64,000 nucleotides of DNA from contig NZ_VOIR01000012.1 in NCBI RefSeq assembly GCF_007923295.1, positions 62,001 through 126,000 on the forward strand, given 5' to 3'. The position numbers were made by a program, and so were the translations under genes. The notes below the pieces were generated by a model. The model did not search any database, had not been told where the DNA came from, and was given only the letters and a program-made list of their open reading frames with translations. This DNA is from Agrococcus sediminis (GTDB taxonomy: Bacteria > Actinomycetota > Actinomycetes > Actinomycetales > Microbacteriaceae). Positions 35,808 to 46,230 of this stretch are shown in pieces. How positions within the stretch are numbered: the stretch's first letter is position 1; each line of letters starts with the position of its first letter.

Positions 35808-36740
35808 CTACCTCCCTCCGTCCACGGTCGTCTTCGCGATGATGATGCGCGAGACGGCGTTGACGATCAGCGTGATCGCGAAGAGCACGAGGCCGGAGCC
35901 GATGAGCATGTTGACGGTCAGGCCATGCGCCTCGGGGAACCGCAGCGCGATGTTCGCGGCGATCGTCGAGGGGTTCTGCGAGCCGACGAGCACGAACGTG
36001 ACGGCGCCGGAGGAGGCGAGCACCATGGCGACCGCCATCGTCTCGCCGAGCGCCCGGCCGAGGCCGAGGATCGAGGAGGCGATGATCCCGGAGCGCCCGT
36101 GCGGCAGCACCGCCATCGTGATCATCTCCCAGCGCGTCGCGCCGAGCGCGAGCGCCGCCTCCTCGTTGAGGCGCGGCGTCTGCAGGAAGATCTCGCGGCA
36201 GAGGGCGGTGATGATGGGGAGCACCATCACGGCCAGGACGATGGATGCGGTGAGCACGGTGCGGCCGGTGCCCGAGGCGGGCGGGGTGAACAGCGGCAGC
36301 CAGCCGAGGTTCTGCGCGAGCCACACGTACGACGGCTGGAGGAACGGCGCGAGCACGGCGATGCCCCACAGCCCGTAGATGACCGAGGGGATGGCGGCGA
36401 GCAGGTCGACGAGGTAGCCGAGGCCCATCGCGAGCCGGCGCGGCGCGAAGTGCGTGATGAACAGCGCGATGGCGATCGCGACGGGCACCGCCATGAGCAT
36501 CGCCAGGAACGCCGACCAGAGCGTGCCGAAGGTGAGCGGCCACACCCACGCGAGGAAGCTGTCGTCCTCGGGGAGCGGCCCGATGATCGCGGGGACGGCC
36601 TGCGCGACGAGGAAGATCGCGACGCCCGCGAGGGCGACGAGGATCAGCACGCCGGCGGTCGTGGAGACCGCCTTGAAGATGACGTCGGCGGGCCGGTTGG
36701 GCGCGGCCGTCCTCGTCGCGGGCGGTGCTGCGGTGGTCAT
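35808..36740 (-). CDS. pstC: Phosphate ABC transporter permease PstC
   Basis: A 310-aa membrane protein with about six helices. The EAA-like loop is LNEEAALALGATRWEMITMA. ATG 36738-36740 follows a purine stretch, CTGGAG. A hairpin between pstS and pstC (36777-36815) probably lowers its expression relative to the binding protein. Confidence 0.95.
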   Translation of the reverse strand: MTTAAPPATRTAAPNRPADVIFKAVSTTAGVLILVALAGVAIFLVAQAVPAIIGPLPEDDSFLAWVWPLTFGTLWSAFLAMLMAVPVAIAIALFITHFAPRRLAMGLGYLVDLLAAIPSVIYGLWGIAVLAPFLQPSYVWLAQNLGWLPLFTPPASGTGRTVLTASIVLAVMVLPIITALCREIFLQTPRLNEEAALALGATRWEMITMAVLPHGRSGIIASSILGLGRALGETMAVAMVLASSGAVTFVLVGSQNPSTIAANIALRFPEAHGLTVNMLIGSGLVLFAITLIVNAVSRIIIAKTTVDGGR

Positions 36741-36776
36741 GGGGCTCCAGCAGTCGGGGGTGGACCGGAAATCGGA

Positions 36777-36815
36777 GTCCGGCCGGGGCGATGGTATTCC
36801 ATGCCCCGGCCGGAC
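36777..36815 (-). terminator. Attenuating hairpin between pstS and pstC
   Basis: GTCCGGCCGGGGC (36777-36789) and GCCCCGGCCGGAC (36803-36815) form a perfect 13-bp stem around a 13-nt loop. It would give pstS mRNA a stable 3' end with partial read-through to pstCAB. Confidence 0.85.
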
Positions 36816-36849
36816 GGAGCAGCCCGAGGGCTGCGGGGTCTCGACGGCC

Positions 36850-37950
36850 CTACTGGATGGTGTCGACGACCGCCATGATCTCCTCGCGCAGCGAGTCCGA
36901 GATGGGCGAGCTGCCCGCGTTGGCGGCGGCGGCCTCCTGGCCCTCGGCCGACACGACGTAGGCGAGGTACGACTTCACGAGCTCGGCGGTGGCGTCGTCC
37001 TCGTAGTCGGTGCAGGCGATCATGTAGGAGATGAGGACGAGCGGGTAGACGCCGGCCTCGGTCGTGGTGCGGTCGAGCTCGACGGCGATGTCGCCCTCGT
37101 GGCGGCCCTCGATGCGCGGCGACGCGTCGACAGCTGCAGCGGCGGCCTCAGCCGAGAACGGCACGAACTCCTCGCCGACCTGCAGCGCGACCGTGCCGAG
37201 CCCGCCGGCGCGCGACGCGTCGGCGTAGCCGATCGTGTTCGAGCCGTTGGTGACGGCGTCGACGACGCCCGAGGTGCCCTGGGCGCCCTCGCCGCCGTAG
37301 GCCCACGTCTCGAAGACGCCCTCGGTCCAGACGTCGGGAGCCGTCGCGGCGAGGTACTCCGTGAAGTTCTCGGTGGTGCCCGAGTCGTCCGAGCGGTGCA
37401 CGGCGGTGATGCGCGCGTCGGGCAGCGTCACGTCGGGGTTCAGCTCGGCGATGGCCGGGTCGTTCCAGTTGGTGATCTGGTCGGAGAAGATGCCGGCGAT
37501 CGTCGCTGCGTCCATGTTGAGCGACTCGACGCCCTCGACGTTGAAGATGACCGCGATCGGGGAGATGTAGACGGGCAGGTCGACGGGCAGCGTGTCGGGC
37601 GCGCACGCGGCGAACTCGCCCGCGAGCTCGTCGTCGCCGAGGATCGCGTCGGAGCCGCCGTAGCCGACGCCGCCGGCGATGAACTGCTCGCGGCCGGCGC
37701 CGGAGCCCGAGGGGTCGTACGTGATGTTGACGTCGGGGCTCTGCCCCTGGAAGCCGGCGATCCACGCCTCCTGCGCCGCGCCCATCGCCGACGAGCCGGC
37801 GCCGGCCAGGTCGCCCGACAGCGTCGACTCGGGAGCCTCGGAGCCGTCGGTGGCCGGCCCGGCTGCGGGCTCGTTGGCGGCGCAGGCCGAGAGCAGGAGC
37901 GCGCCCGCTGCGGCGACGACCGCAGCGCGGCCGAGCTTCGTGAACTTCAC
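36850..37950 (-). CDS. pstS: Phosphate-binding lipoprotein PstS
   Basis: A 366-aa solute-binding protein. A lipoprotein signal ends at LLLSACAANEP. Phosphate-binding loops are visible: LAGAGSSAMGAAQEAW, YDPSGSGAGREQFI and VHRSDDSGTTENFTEYL. GTG 37948-37950 is the start, preceded by AAGGGAAC; a longer open frame upstream lacks a signal peptide and is rejected. The PHO-box-like site lies about 115 bp upstream. Confidence 0.95.
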   Translation of the reverse strand: MKFTKLGRAAVVAAAGALLLSACAANEPAAGPATDGSEAPESTLSGDLAGAGSSAMGAAQEAWIAGFQGQSPDVNITYDPSGSGAGREQFIAGGVGYGGSDAILGDDELAGEFAACAPDTLPVDLPVYISPIAVIFNVEGVESLNMDAATIAGIFSDQITNWNDPAIAELNPDVTLPDARITAVHRSDDSGTTENFTEYLAATAPDVWTEGVFETWAYGGEGAQGTSGVVDAVTNGSNTIGYADASRAGGLGTVALQVGEEFVPFSAEAAAAAVDASPRIEGRHEGDIAVELDRTTTEAGVYPLVLISYMIACTDYEDDATAELVKSYLAYVVSAEGQEAAAANAGSSPISDSLREEIMAVVDTIQ

Positions 37951-38060
37951 AGTGTTCCCTTTCGGAAAGTGTCGGTGCGGGGGCTGAGGCTCCCCGTGAC
38001 TGGGCGCACGATCGCGCGCCGGGGACCACGGTAGGCAGGCCGGGTGGCGGCGAGGCTCCG

Positions 38061-38082
38061 CGAAGGTGAACAGCGGGTGAAC
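38061..38082 (-). promoter_or_regulatory. PHO-box-like direct repeats upstream of pstS
   Basis: On the minus strand two exact GTTCACC heptamers start 11 bp apart (plus-strand GGTGAAC at 38065-38071 and 38076-38082). This spacing and sequence match the direct repeat units bound by PhoP in Streptomyces and RegX3 in mycobacteria. RegX3 is encoded at 19039-19719. Confidence 0.8.
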
Positions 38083-38243
38083 GCGCCGCAGGCTTCCGGG
38101 CATGGAAGTGCCGGACCGCGAAACGCCTCTCGGCGGAAAGGCCGCTCGCAGCGGCGAATATTGGAGCCCGGGGTGACGCGGCCCGGCCTCTCCAGGGTAG
38201 CGAGCCTCGGTGTGACACGCGGGCGGATGCGCTCCCCGCGAAC

Positions 38244-38280
38244 GCGGCAGGGGCGCCCGGAACCGGGGCGCCCCTGCCGC
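38244..38280 (-). terminator. Terminator after the 38292 lipoprotein gene
   Basis: GCGGCAGGGGCGCCC (38244-38258) and GGGCGCCCCTGCCGC (38266-38280) form a perfect 15-bp stem around a 7-nt loop, 11 bp after the stop codon. Between it and the PHO box (38083-38243) I see no gene. Confidence 0.85.
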
Positions 38281-38291
38281 TCAGCGGTCGG

Positions 38292-38876
38292 TCACTGCAC
38301 GTCGATGACCGTGTCGGGCACCTCAGGCTCGCCGTAGACGGAGCGGAAGATCAGCTGGGCGGGCGTGACGCCCTCGGGCAGCTGCACGGCCGCGCGCGCG
38401 CCGGTGAAGGACTGCGTGTCGGCGTAGAAGATGTCGTCCTCCGCGGTGGCGGTGCCGATCGTGTCGGCCCAGTCGTACTGCTCGCCGTCGCTGCCGACGA
38501 CGAGGATGTCGAAGCAGCCGGTGAAGTCGAGGCTGCCCTCGAGGTGCTCGCCGTCGATGACGATGCCGATGAAGGCGGTGCCGGGCTCGGGCTCGGCGAA
38601 CTCCATCGGCGGGTCGGCCTCGACCGCGACGACCGAGAAGGTCCACACGTCGCCGAACCCGTCGTCGACGGTGAACTCCTCGCCAGCGACCTGGCCTCCC
38701 GTGCCGGGCTCGGCGGTCGCGCCGGGCTCGGTCGACTCGGTCGGCTGCATGGGGTCGCCCGGCTCGACGGGCGCCGTGGGCGCCGCGGGGACCGCCGGGG
38801 GCAGCGGGATGCAGCCGGTGAGGGCGAGCGCGCCCGCGGTGAGGATGATCGCTGCGGCGAGGGTGCGGCGTGCCAT
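38292..38876 (-). CDS. Lipoprotein with DUF4352-like domain (copy 1)
   Basis: A 194-aa lipoprotein. The signal is RRTLAAAIILTAGALALTG followed by Cys. A Pro/Glu/Thr linker (to about 65) precedes a beta-rich domain (FGDVWTFSVVAVEADP, then PGTAFIGIVIDGEHLEGS, ending VYGEPEVPDTVIDVQ). The pattern resembles telomeric-repeat-like DUF4352 immunoglobulin-type domains. It is related to the gene at 39650-40234, which has the same length and layout. ATG 38874-38876 follows AAGGAGC. Confidence 0.75.
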   Translation of the reverse strand: MARRTLAAAIILTAGALALTGCIPLPPAVPAAPTAPVEPGDPMQPTESTEPGATAEPGTGGQVAGEEFTVDDGFGDVWTFSVVAVEADPPMEFAEPEPGTAFIGIVIDGEHLEGSLDFTGCFDILVVGSDGEQYDWADTIGTATAEDDIFYADTQSFTGARAAVQLPEGVTPAQLIFRSVYGEPEVPDTVIDVQ

Positions 38877-38987
38877 GTCGTGCTCCTTGGTCGGACGCCG
38901 GCGCCCGTGCGCCGACCCGGCCGTCAGCCTATGACGGATCCTCATCGGCGACGCTGAGGCTGTGCACAGGCGCGCCGCGCCCGCGGC

Positions 38988-39617
38988 TCAGACGAGGCTC
39001 TCCGAGCGCCACATGCGCGCGCAGACCTGCAGGTCGCCCGCGATGTCGGCGAGCGACGCCGCCATGCGGGTGCGCTCCCCCGCGCGCTCCGGATGCGTCG
39101 CCTCGTCACGGTGGGCGGCCTCCACGGCCCCGGCGGCCGTCACCGTCGCGAACGCGGCGGCGCGCTCGAGCGCGAGCGCGAAGTCCCCGGCGAAGACGCC
39201 GCGGAGGATCGTCTCGGTGAGCGCCCGGAGCTCCGCGGGGCTCGCCGGTGCCGGCACCCCCGCGACGACCGGCGCGGCCGTGTGGAGCGCATCCGCCCCC
39301 TCCTGGTAGAGCGCGGCCGCCTCGGGCGCGCACTGCGTGACGAGGGCGTGCAACAGGTTGACGCGCCACAGCGCCCCCGGCAGCGAGTGCGGCCTCGCCT
39401 GCGACCAGAGCTCGGCGACCGTGTCGATGCCGTCCTCGCGCGCGACGCGCAGGATGCGCTCGACGACGCCCGGGTCGGCGCCGCTGCGCACGCGCGCGAG
39501 GAGCGCCTGCGCCGTCTCGCTCGCCAGCTGCAGCCGCACCGCGGGGTCGACGTCGCCCTCGACGCGGTCGAACCAGTCGTTCGAGAAGAACGTGGGGCGG
39601 GTGAAGTCGTCAGCCAT
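38988..39617 (-). CDS. Conserved actinobacterial helical protein, unknown function
   Basis: A 209-aa, mostly helical protein. A short N-terminus (RPTFFSNDWFDRVEGDVDP) leads into helices with VVERILRVAREDGIDTVAEL, GALWRVNLLHALV, and TETILRGVFAGDFALALERA. Similar proteins occur in many actinobacteria without a firm function. ATG 39615-39617 is used. It lies between the two related lipoprotein genes on the same strand. Confidence 0.7.
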   Translation of the reverse strand: MADDFTRPTFFSNDWFDRVEGDVDPAVRLQLASETAQALLARVRSGADPGVVERILRVAREDGIDTVAELWSQARPHSLPGALWRVNLLHALVTQCAPEAAALYQEGADALHTAAPVVAGVPAPASPAELRALTETILRGVFAGDFALALERAAAFATVTAAGAVEAAHRDEATHPERAGERTRMAASLADIAGDLQVCARMWRSESLV

Positions 39618-39649
39618 CCGCCCCATCATCCCGGATGCGCCCGGCGGCG

Positions 39650-40234
39650 TCAGCCGGTGAAGTCCCAGACGCCGCCCTGGTCGGTCGTGACGCGCACGTG
39701 GTTCAGCTCGACGGTGTCGGGGATGTGGAAGATGCCGACGCCGTCGACGAACGACGGCTCGGTGCCGGTGGTGAACAGGTCGCCCTCGGCGTAGTAGTTT
39801 GATGCGGAGCTCAGGCCGTACTGCGAGCCGGTGGCGTCGTCGACGATGTAGATGTGGAAGGCGTGGAAGAAGTCGGGCTCGGCGCCCTCGAGCATCTCGC
39901 CCGACACGAGCACCTCGACCAGCTGCTTGCCCGGCTCCGCAGCATCGCCCGCGGCATCGGTCTCGACGACCGCGATGTCGGTCACCTCGAAGCTCCACAC
40001 CGACCCGTCCTGGCCCTCGGCGGTGATCTCGTAGGGGCCCTCGGCCGGCGCGGCCGTGTCGCTCGGCGCCGCGGTCTCGGTCGCCGCGGGCGCCTCGCTC
40101 GGCACCGGCTGCGCCTGGGTCTCGGTGGGCTGCGGCGGCGCGGCCGGCGGCTGCGGCACGCACCCGACGGTGAGCATGGCGGCGGCGGCGCCGACGAGCA
40201 GCGCGAGCGCGGGGCGGCGGAGGGACGGGGTCAT
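39650..40234 (-). CDS. Lipoprotein with DUF4352-like domain (copy 2)
   Basis: A 194-aa lipoprotein. The signal is LRRPALALLVGAAAAMLTVG followed by Cys, then a Pro/Thr/Ala linker and a beta-rich domain (DGSVWSFEVTDIAVVETD, KQLVEVLVSGEMLEGAEPDF, ending VRVTTDQGGVWDFTG). It matches the product of 38292-38876 in order of elements and in length, so the two are probably paralogues from a duplication around the helical protein gene. Ligand unknown. Confidence 0.75.
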   Translation of the reverse strand: MTPSLRRPALALLVGAAAAMLTVGCVPQPPAAPPQPTETQAQPVPSEAPAATETAAPSDTAAPAEGPYEITAEGQDGSVWSFEVTDIAVVETDAAGDAAEPGKQLVEVLVSGEMLEGAEPDFFHAFHIYIVDDATGSQYGLSSASNYYAEGDLFTTGTEPSFVDGVGIFHIPDTVELNHVRVTTDQGGVWDFTG

Positions 40235-40299
40235 GGCGGCTCCTCGAGTGGCGGTCCTGCGAGCACGATAGGCGGCGAGGCTGGACGCTCGCCGCACCG

Positions 40300-42849
<2,550 letters not shown>

Positions 42850-42970
42850 GCGGCCTTCCTGGTGGGGCGGGTCGGGCCAACTCTGACGGATGCGCGCCAT
42901 GCTCACCAGGGGGAGCGACCGGAATCATCCGCGCGGCCGACCCCCGTGCCGCTCGGTACGCTGGAGGGAG

Positions 42971-43043
42971 GGGCCTGTAGCTCAGTCGGTAGAGCGTCGG
43001 ACTTTTAATCCGCTGGTCGTGGGTTCGAGCCCCACCGGGCCCA
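42971..43043 (+). tRNA. tRNA-Lys(UUU)
   Basis: A full cloverleaf: acceptor GGGCCTG/CGGGCCC, D-arm GCTC...GAGC, anticodon loop CTTTTAA with anticodon TTT, T-arm GTGGG-TTCGAGC-CCCAC and discriminator A; CC follows but not a complete CCA. The outermost anticodon-stem pair is T-C. Confidence 0.96.
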
Positions 43044-43058
43044 CCGTCGGCGCCGCGG

Positions 43059-43364
43059 TCATGAGGACGGGCCGGCGATCTCCTGCAGCGCGCGCACGTG
43101 GGCATCGAAGGCCGTCCGGCCCGCGGCGGTGAGCGCGAGCCACATCACGCGCCGCGCGTCGCTGCGCCCGGCCGATGCGGTCTTCCGCGAGGTGACGTAG
43201 CCGGCGTCGGACAGGGTCCGCACGTGCTTCGACAGCGTCGCGTCCGAGACGCCCAGCGTGTCGCGGAGCAGCGCGAAGTCGAGCCGGTCGACGCGGCGCA
43301 GGAGCCCGCAGATGCGCAGGCGCAGCGGCGCGTGGATGGTCTCGTCGAAGCGGGCGTCACGCAC
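43059..43364 (-). CDS. Winged-helix transcriptional regulator
   Basis: A 101-aa winged-helix regulator of the ArsR/MarR-like HTH_27 type: RLRICGLLRRVDRLDFALLR, then DTLGVSDATLSKHVRTLSDA as recognition helix, then a basic wing (RKTASAGRSDARR). It starts at GTG and overlaps the membrane-protein gene by 8 bp. It probably represses its own operon through the two palindromes at 43814-43858. Confidence 0.85.
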   Translation of the reverse strand: MRDARFDETIHAPLRLRICGLLRRVDRLDFALLRDTLGVSDATLSKHVRTLSDAGYVTSRKTASAGRSDARRVMWLALTAAGRTAFDAHVRALQEIAGPSS

Positions 43365-43821
43365 GGCGCACGTGCTCCACTGCCGCCCGATAGGCGACGC
43401 CCGCGAGCCAGGTCGTGACGGCGAACGCCACCGCGCTCGTGAGCGCCACGGCCCAGGCCAGCTCGAGCGACACCAGGCCCAGCGAGACGCTGAAGAGCGC
43501 GAGGCAGGTCACGAGGATCCCGGCCGTCGCCCACGCCGCCCGGGCGCCCATGACGCCGAGCCGCGCGCCCGTCTCCCGCTGGACGAGGTGGGCGACCACG
43601 AGCACGCCGAGCAGCGCGATCCAGCCGGTCGCGGGCGGCTCGTACGCCGCGCCGGGGCGGGCCGTCGCCGCCGACGCGACCCACCATGCGGCGAGCGCGC
43701 CGATCGCCGCCATCAGGGCCCACGGCACGCGCAGGCGCCCCGCGAGCCGCTCCCGGTCCATCGTCAGCGAGTCCAGTGCCTCCGCCGCCGTGCGCGACGC
43801 CTCCGCGTGATTGCTTTCCAT
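43357..43821 (-). CDS. Four-helix membrane protein partnered with regulator
   Basis: A 154-aa protein with four transmembrane helices (about 34-52, 66-83, 95-113 and 120-142). Small membrane proteins next to an HTH_27 repressor form a frequent actinobacterial pair of unknown role. The ATG itself lies inside the first operator palindrome, and TAGTCT sits 7 nt upstream as a -10, so the transcript is probably leaderless. Confidence 0.8.
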   Translation of the reverse strand: MESNHAEASRTAAEALDSLTMDRERLAGRLRVPWALMAAIGALAAWWVASAATARPGAAYEPPATGWIALLGVLVVAHLVQRETGARLGVMGARAAWATAGILVTCLALFSVSLGLVSLELAWAVALTSAVAFAVTTWLAGVAYRAAVEHVRRA

Positions 43822-43858
43822 GTCGGAAAGACTACACGGGAGTTTCCGATGCGGAAAG
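43814..43858 (-). promoter_or_regulatory. Two TTTCC-type palindromic operators over the promoter
   Basis: CTTTCC-ATGTC-GGAAAG (43814-43830) and TTTCCG-ATG-CGGAAA (43843-43857) flank the -10 candidate TAGTCT (minus strand, plus 43829-43834). The spacing of about 28 bp is near-helical. They are the likely binding sites of the winged-helix regulator encoded downstream. Confidence 0.75.
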
Positions 43859-43887
43859 CCATTGCGGCGCCCGTCGATCGCGGCCCG

Positions 43888-44517
43888 TCAGCGCGGCCGC
43901 GACCGCTCGAGCGCCGCGAGCACCTCGGCCTCGGTCGTCTGCGCGAAGGAGCGGTAGTGGTCGCCGACGGCGCGGAACGCGAAGGGCTGCTCGAGGCAGA
44001 CCACGGCGTCGGCGCCCTCGATGCGCCGTGCCGCGTCGGGAGCGCCGACGGGTGCCGCGACGAGCACGCTCCTGGCGCCGAGCGACCGCGCGACGAGGCA
44101 CGCCGCGGTGGCCGTGGCACCGGTCGCGATGCCGTCGTCGACGATCACGACCGCGTCGCCCTCGAGATCCGGCGGCGGGCCGCGCCGCAGCAGCCGCGCC
44201 CGCTCGTCGAGCACCGCGCGCTCGCGGCGCTCGACGGCCGCCACCTCGTCCGCGGTCACGCCGGCGCGCGCGATGGTGCTCGCGTCGACGACCCGCACGC
44301 CGCGCTCGCCGATCGCCCCCATCGCGACCTCCGGGAACGACGGCAGGCCGAGCTTCCGCACCAGCAGCACGTCGAGCGGCACCCCGAGCACCGCGGCGAC
44401 CTCGGCCGCGACCGGCACGCCGCCGCGCGGCAGGCCGAGCACGATCGAGACGGCGTCGCCCCGCTCGCGCAGGTGCTCGCCGAGGAGCCGGCCGGCCTCC
44501 TCCCGATCCGCGAACAC
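43888..44517 (-). CDS. Phosphoribosyltransferase-family protein
   Basis: A 209-aa type I phosphoribosyltransferase-like protein. The PRPP loop is AVVIVDDGIATGATATAACL. The N-terminal part (AVSIVLGLPRGGVPVAAEVA) matches the family of putative phosphoribosyltransferases often found with dormancy or stress genes. Its substrate is unknown. It lies 13 bp after the baeRF gene, so the two form an operon. Confidence 0.85.
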   Translation of the reverse strand: MFADREEAGRLLGEHLRERGDAVSIVLGLPRGGVPVAAEVAAVLGVPLDVLLVRKLGLPSFPEVAMGAIGERGVRVVDASTIARAGVTADEVAAVERRERAVLDERARLLRRGPPPDLEGDAVVIVDDGIATGATATAACLVARSLGARSVLVAAPVGAPDAARRIEGADAVVCLEQPFAFRAVGDHYRSFAQTTEAEVLAALERSRPR

Positions 44518-44530
44518 CGCGCCTCCTCGG

Positions 44531-45622
44531 TCAGCCGCCCTGGCGCGCCACCGCGTAGCGGAGCACGGCCGCGACGGGCTCGACCTGGCCGGCGGCGTGC
44601 ACCGGCACGACCCTCGCGCCGGTCGCGAGCGCCAGCCGGATGAGCTCGTCGCCGCGGTCGAGCGACGCCCCGCCCTCGCCCGTCGCCGCCTCGCGCCAGC
44701 GCGGGTCGACGAGCAGCGTGTCGACGGCGCCCTCGCGCGCCGCGGCCTCGACCTCGCCCGGATCCCGCAGCACCAGGTCGGGCGGCGTCTCGCGCAGCCT
44801 CGTCAGCTGCGCCTCGAGCGCCCGCGCCCGCAGCTCGTCGACCGCCGGCGCGGCGAGCTCGGCCAGCCGGTCGACGCTGTCGGCGTCGCGGTTGCCGGCG
44901 ACCGCCGCCGCGACGGGCAGCGCCTCCGGCGCGGTCTCGCGCAGCGCGCTCAGCAGCGGCTCTGCCGCCGCGACCGCGAGCAGCGCATCCGATTCCCGCA
45001 GCACCGGCTCGATCGCGCGGTGCAGCTCGCGCGAGAAGCTGCGCAGGCGCTGCTTCGGATCCTCCGAGACCCGCAGGTGCGCGAGCGTGCCGCGGTCGCC
45101 GGTGAGGTCGAGGTCCTCGACATCGGTGAGCTCGCGCGGCATGCCCGGCACCTCGACCTCGCGCGCGGGGTGCGCGGTGACGTCGACGAGCCGCACGGCG
45201 CGCTCGGATGCGGCGAGCACGAGCACCGGCGGGCGCTCGGCCAGCGCTGCCTCGAGCAGCGGGCCCACGAGGTACCGGTCGCCGACGCCGAGCCGCTCGG
45301 GCGCCTCGGTCGTCATGGCCAGCACCTCGCAGCCGTCGGGCGAGGCGAAGATCCCGACCGAGCGGATGCGGCCGTCCCACGGCCCCTCCGCGTCGGAGGG
45401 CGGGCTCGCCTCCTGCTCGAGGCGCGCCCGCACGGCCTCGACGGCCTCGGGCGGCGCGCCCGCCTGCTCGAGCGCGACGATCGCATCTCGGATCCGGCTC
45501 CTCGCGGCCGTGGTCACGCGGTTGCCGCGCACCCACTCGTGGGCCGGCGCGTACGCGGTGACCCGCCAGGGGCCGCGGTCGTCGGCGATGCGGCGCACCG
45601 CATCCTCGGTCGGCGGCAGCAT
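44531..45622 (-). CDS. Bacterial eRF1-like (baeRF family) protein
   Basis: A 363-aa protein with the three-part layout of bacterial/archaeo-eukaryotic release-factor-like proteins: an N-terminal domain, a middle domain (PVLVLAASERAVRLVDVTAH and FSRELHRAIEPVLRESDALL) and a C-terminal pelota-like domain (AREGAVDTLLVDPRWREA, then GARVVPVHAAG). Such proteins are thought to act on stalled ribosomes or as ribosome hibernation-related factors; this is by family analogy. The C-terminal GARVVPV strand is typical. Confidence 0.75.
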   Translation of the reverse strand: MLPPTEDAVRRIADDRGPWRVTAYAPAHEWVRGNRVTTAARSRIRDAIVALEQAGAPPEAVEAVRARLEQEASPPSDAEGPWDGRIRSVGIFASPDGCEVLAMTTEAPERLGVGDRYLVGPLLEAALAERPPVLVLAASERAVRLVDVTAHPAREVEVPGMPRELTDVEDLDLTGDRGTLAHLRVSEDPKQRLRSFSRELHRAIEPVLRESDALLAVAAAEPLLSALRETAPEALPVAAAVAGNRDADSVDRLAELAAPAVDELRARALEAQLTRLRETPPDLVLRDPGEVEAAAREGAVDTLLVDPRWREAATGEGGASLDRGDELIRLALATGARVVPVHAAGQVEPVAAVLRYAVARQGG

Positions 45623-45771
45623 GCGTCCTCCTCTCGGCGTGCGCGATGCACACCGCCAGCGTGCCCCGGACGGCGCTCGCCGACAAGGGGCGATCCTGCG
45701 CCCGCGCGCCCTCCCCGGCCTCGCGCATCCGCCCCCTGTACAGCGCGCCGCGGCGGGAGGACGATGGCGCC

Positions 45772-46197
45772 ATGGACGAGCGCGCAGCAGCAGACCGCAT
45801 GGTCGTCGGCGTCGACGGCTCGCCGCAGTCGGTCGCCGCCCTGCGCTACGCAGCCACGCTCGCGACCGCCCTCGGCGCGTCGATCGAGGTCGTCACGACC
45901 TGGAGCTACCCGCCCGTCGCCGATTCGCCGATGCTCGCCGACTGGGATCCCGCCCAGGACGCGGCGCGGGCGCTCGACGCGACGGTCGCGGAGGCGTTCG
46001 ACGGGGATCCGCCCCGCTCGCTCACCCGAGCGGTCGTCTCGGGCGGCGCCGCGAAGACGCTCATCGAGCGGAGCGCGGGCAGCCGGATGCTCGTGCTCGG
46101 CAGCCGGGGCCATGGCGGCTTCGTGGGCCTCGTGCTCGGCTCGGTGAGCACCGCGTGCGCCGCGCATGCCAAGTGCCCCGTACTGATCGTGCACTGA
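45772..46197 (+). CDS. Universal stress protein
   Basis: A 141-aa single UspA domain. The ATP-binding motif G-S-R-G-H-G-G-F-V-G-L-V-L-G-S (G2xG9xGS pattern) is present, with MVVGVDGSPQSVAALRYAA at the start. It is divergent from the baeRF/phosphoribosyltransferase operon. ATG 45772 has GACGAT 6 nt upstream, so it is probably leaderless. Confidence 0.9.
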   Translation: MDERAAADRMVVGVDGSPQSVAALRYAATLATALGASIEVVTTWSYPPVADSPMLADWDPAQDAARALDATVAEAFDGDPPRSLTRAVVSGGAAKTLIERSAGSRMLVLGSRGHGGFVGLVLGSVSTACAAHAKCPVLIVH

Positions 46198-46230
46198 CGC
46201 CGCCGCCCCGGCGGGCGGAGCGGCGCGGTG

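Noticed and set aside
37951-38103. An N-terminal extension of PstS
   Set aside because: The longer frame puts 51 hydrophilic residues before the lipoprotein signal, which must be N-terminal.
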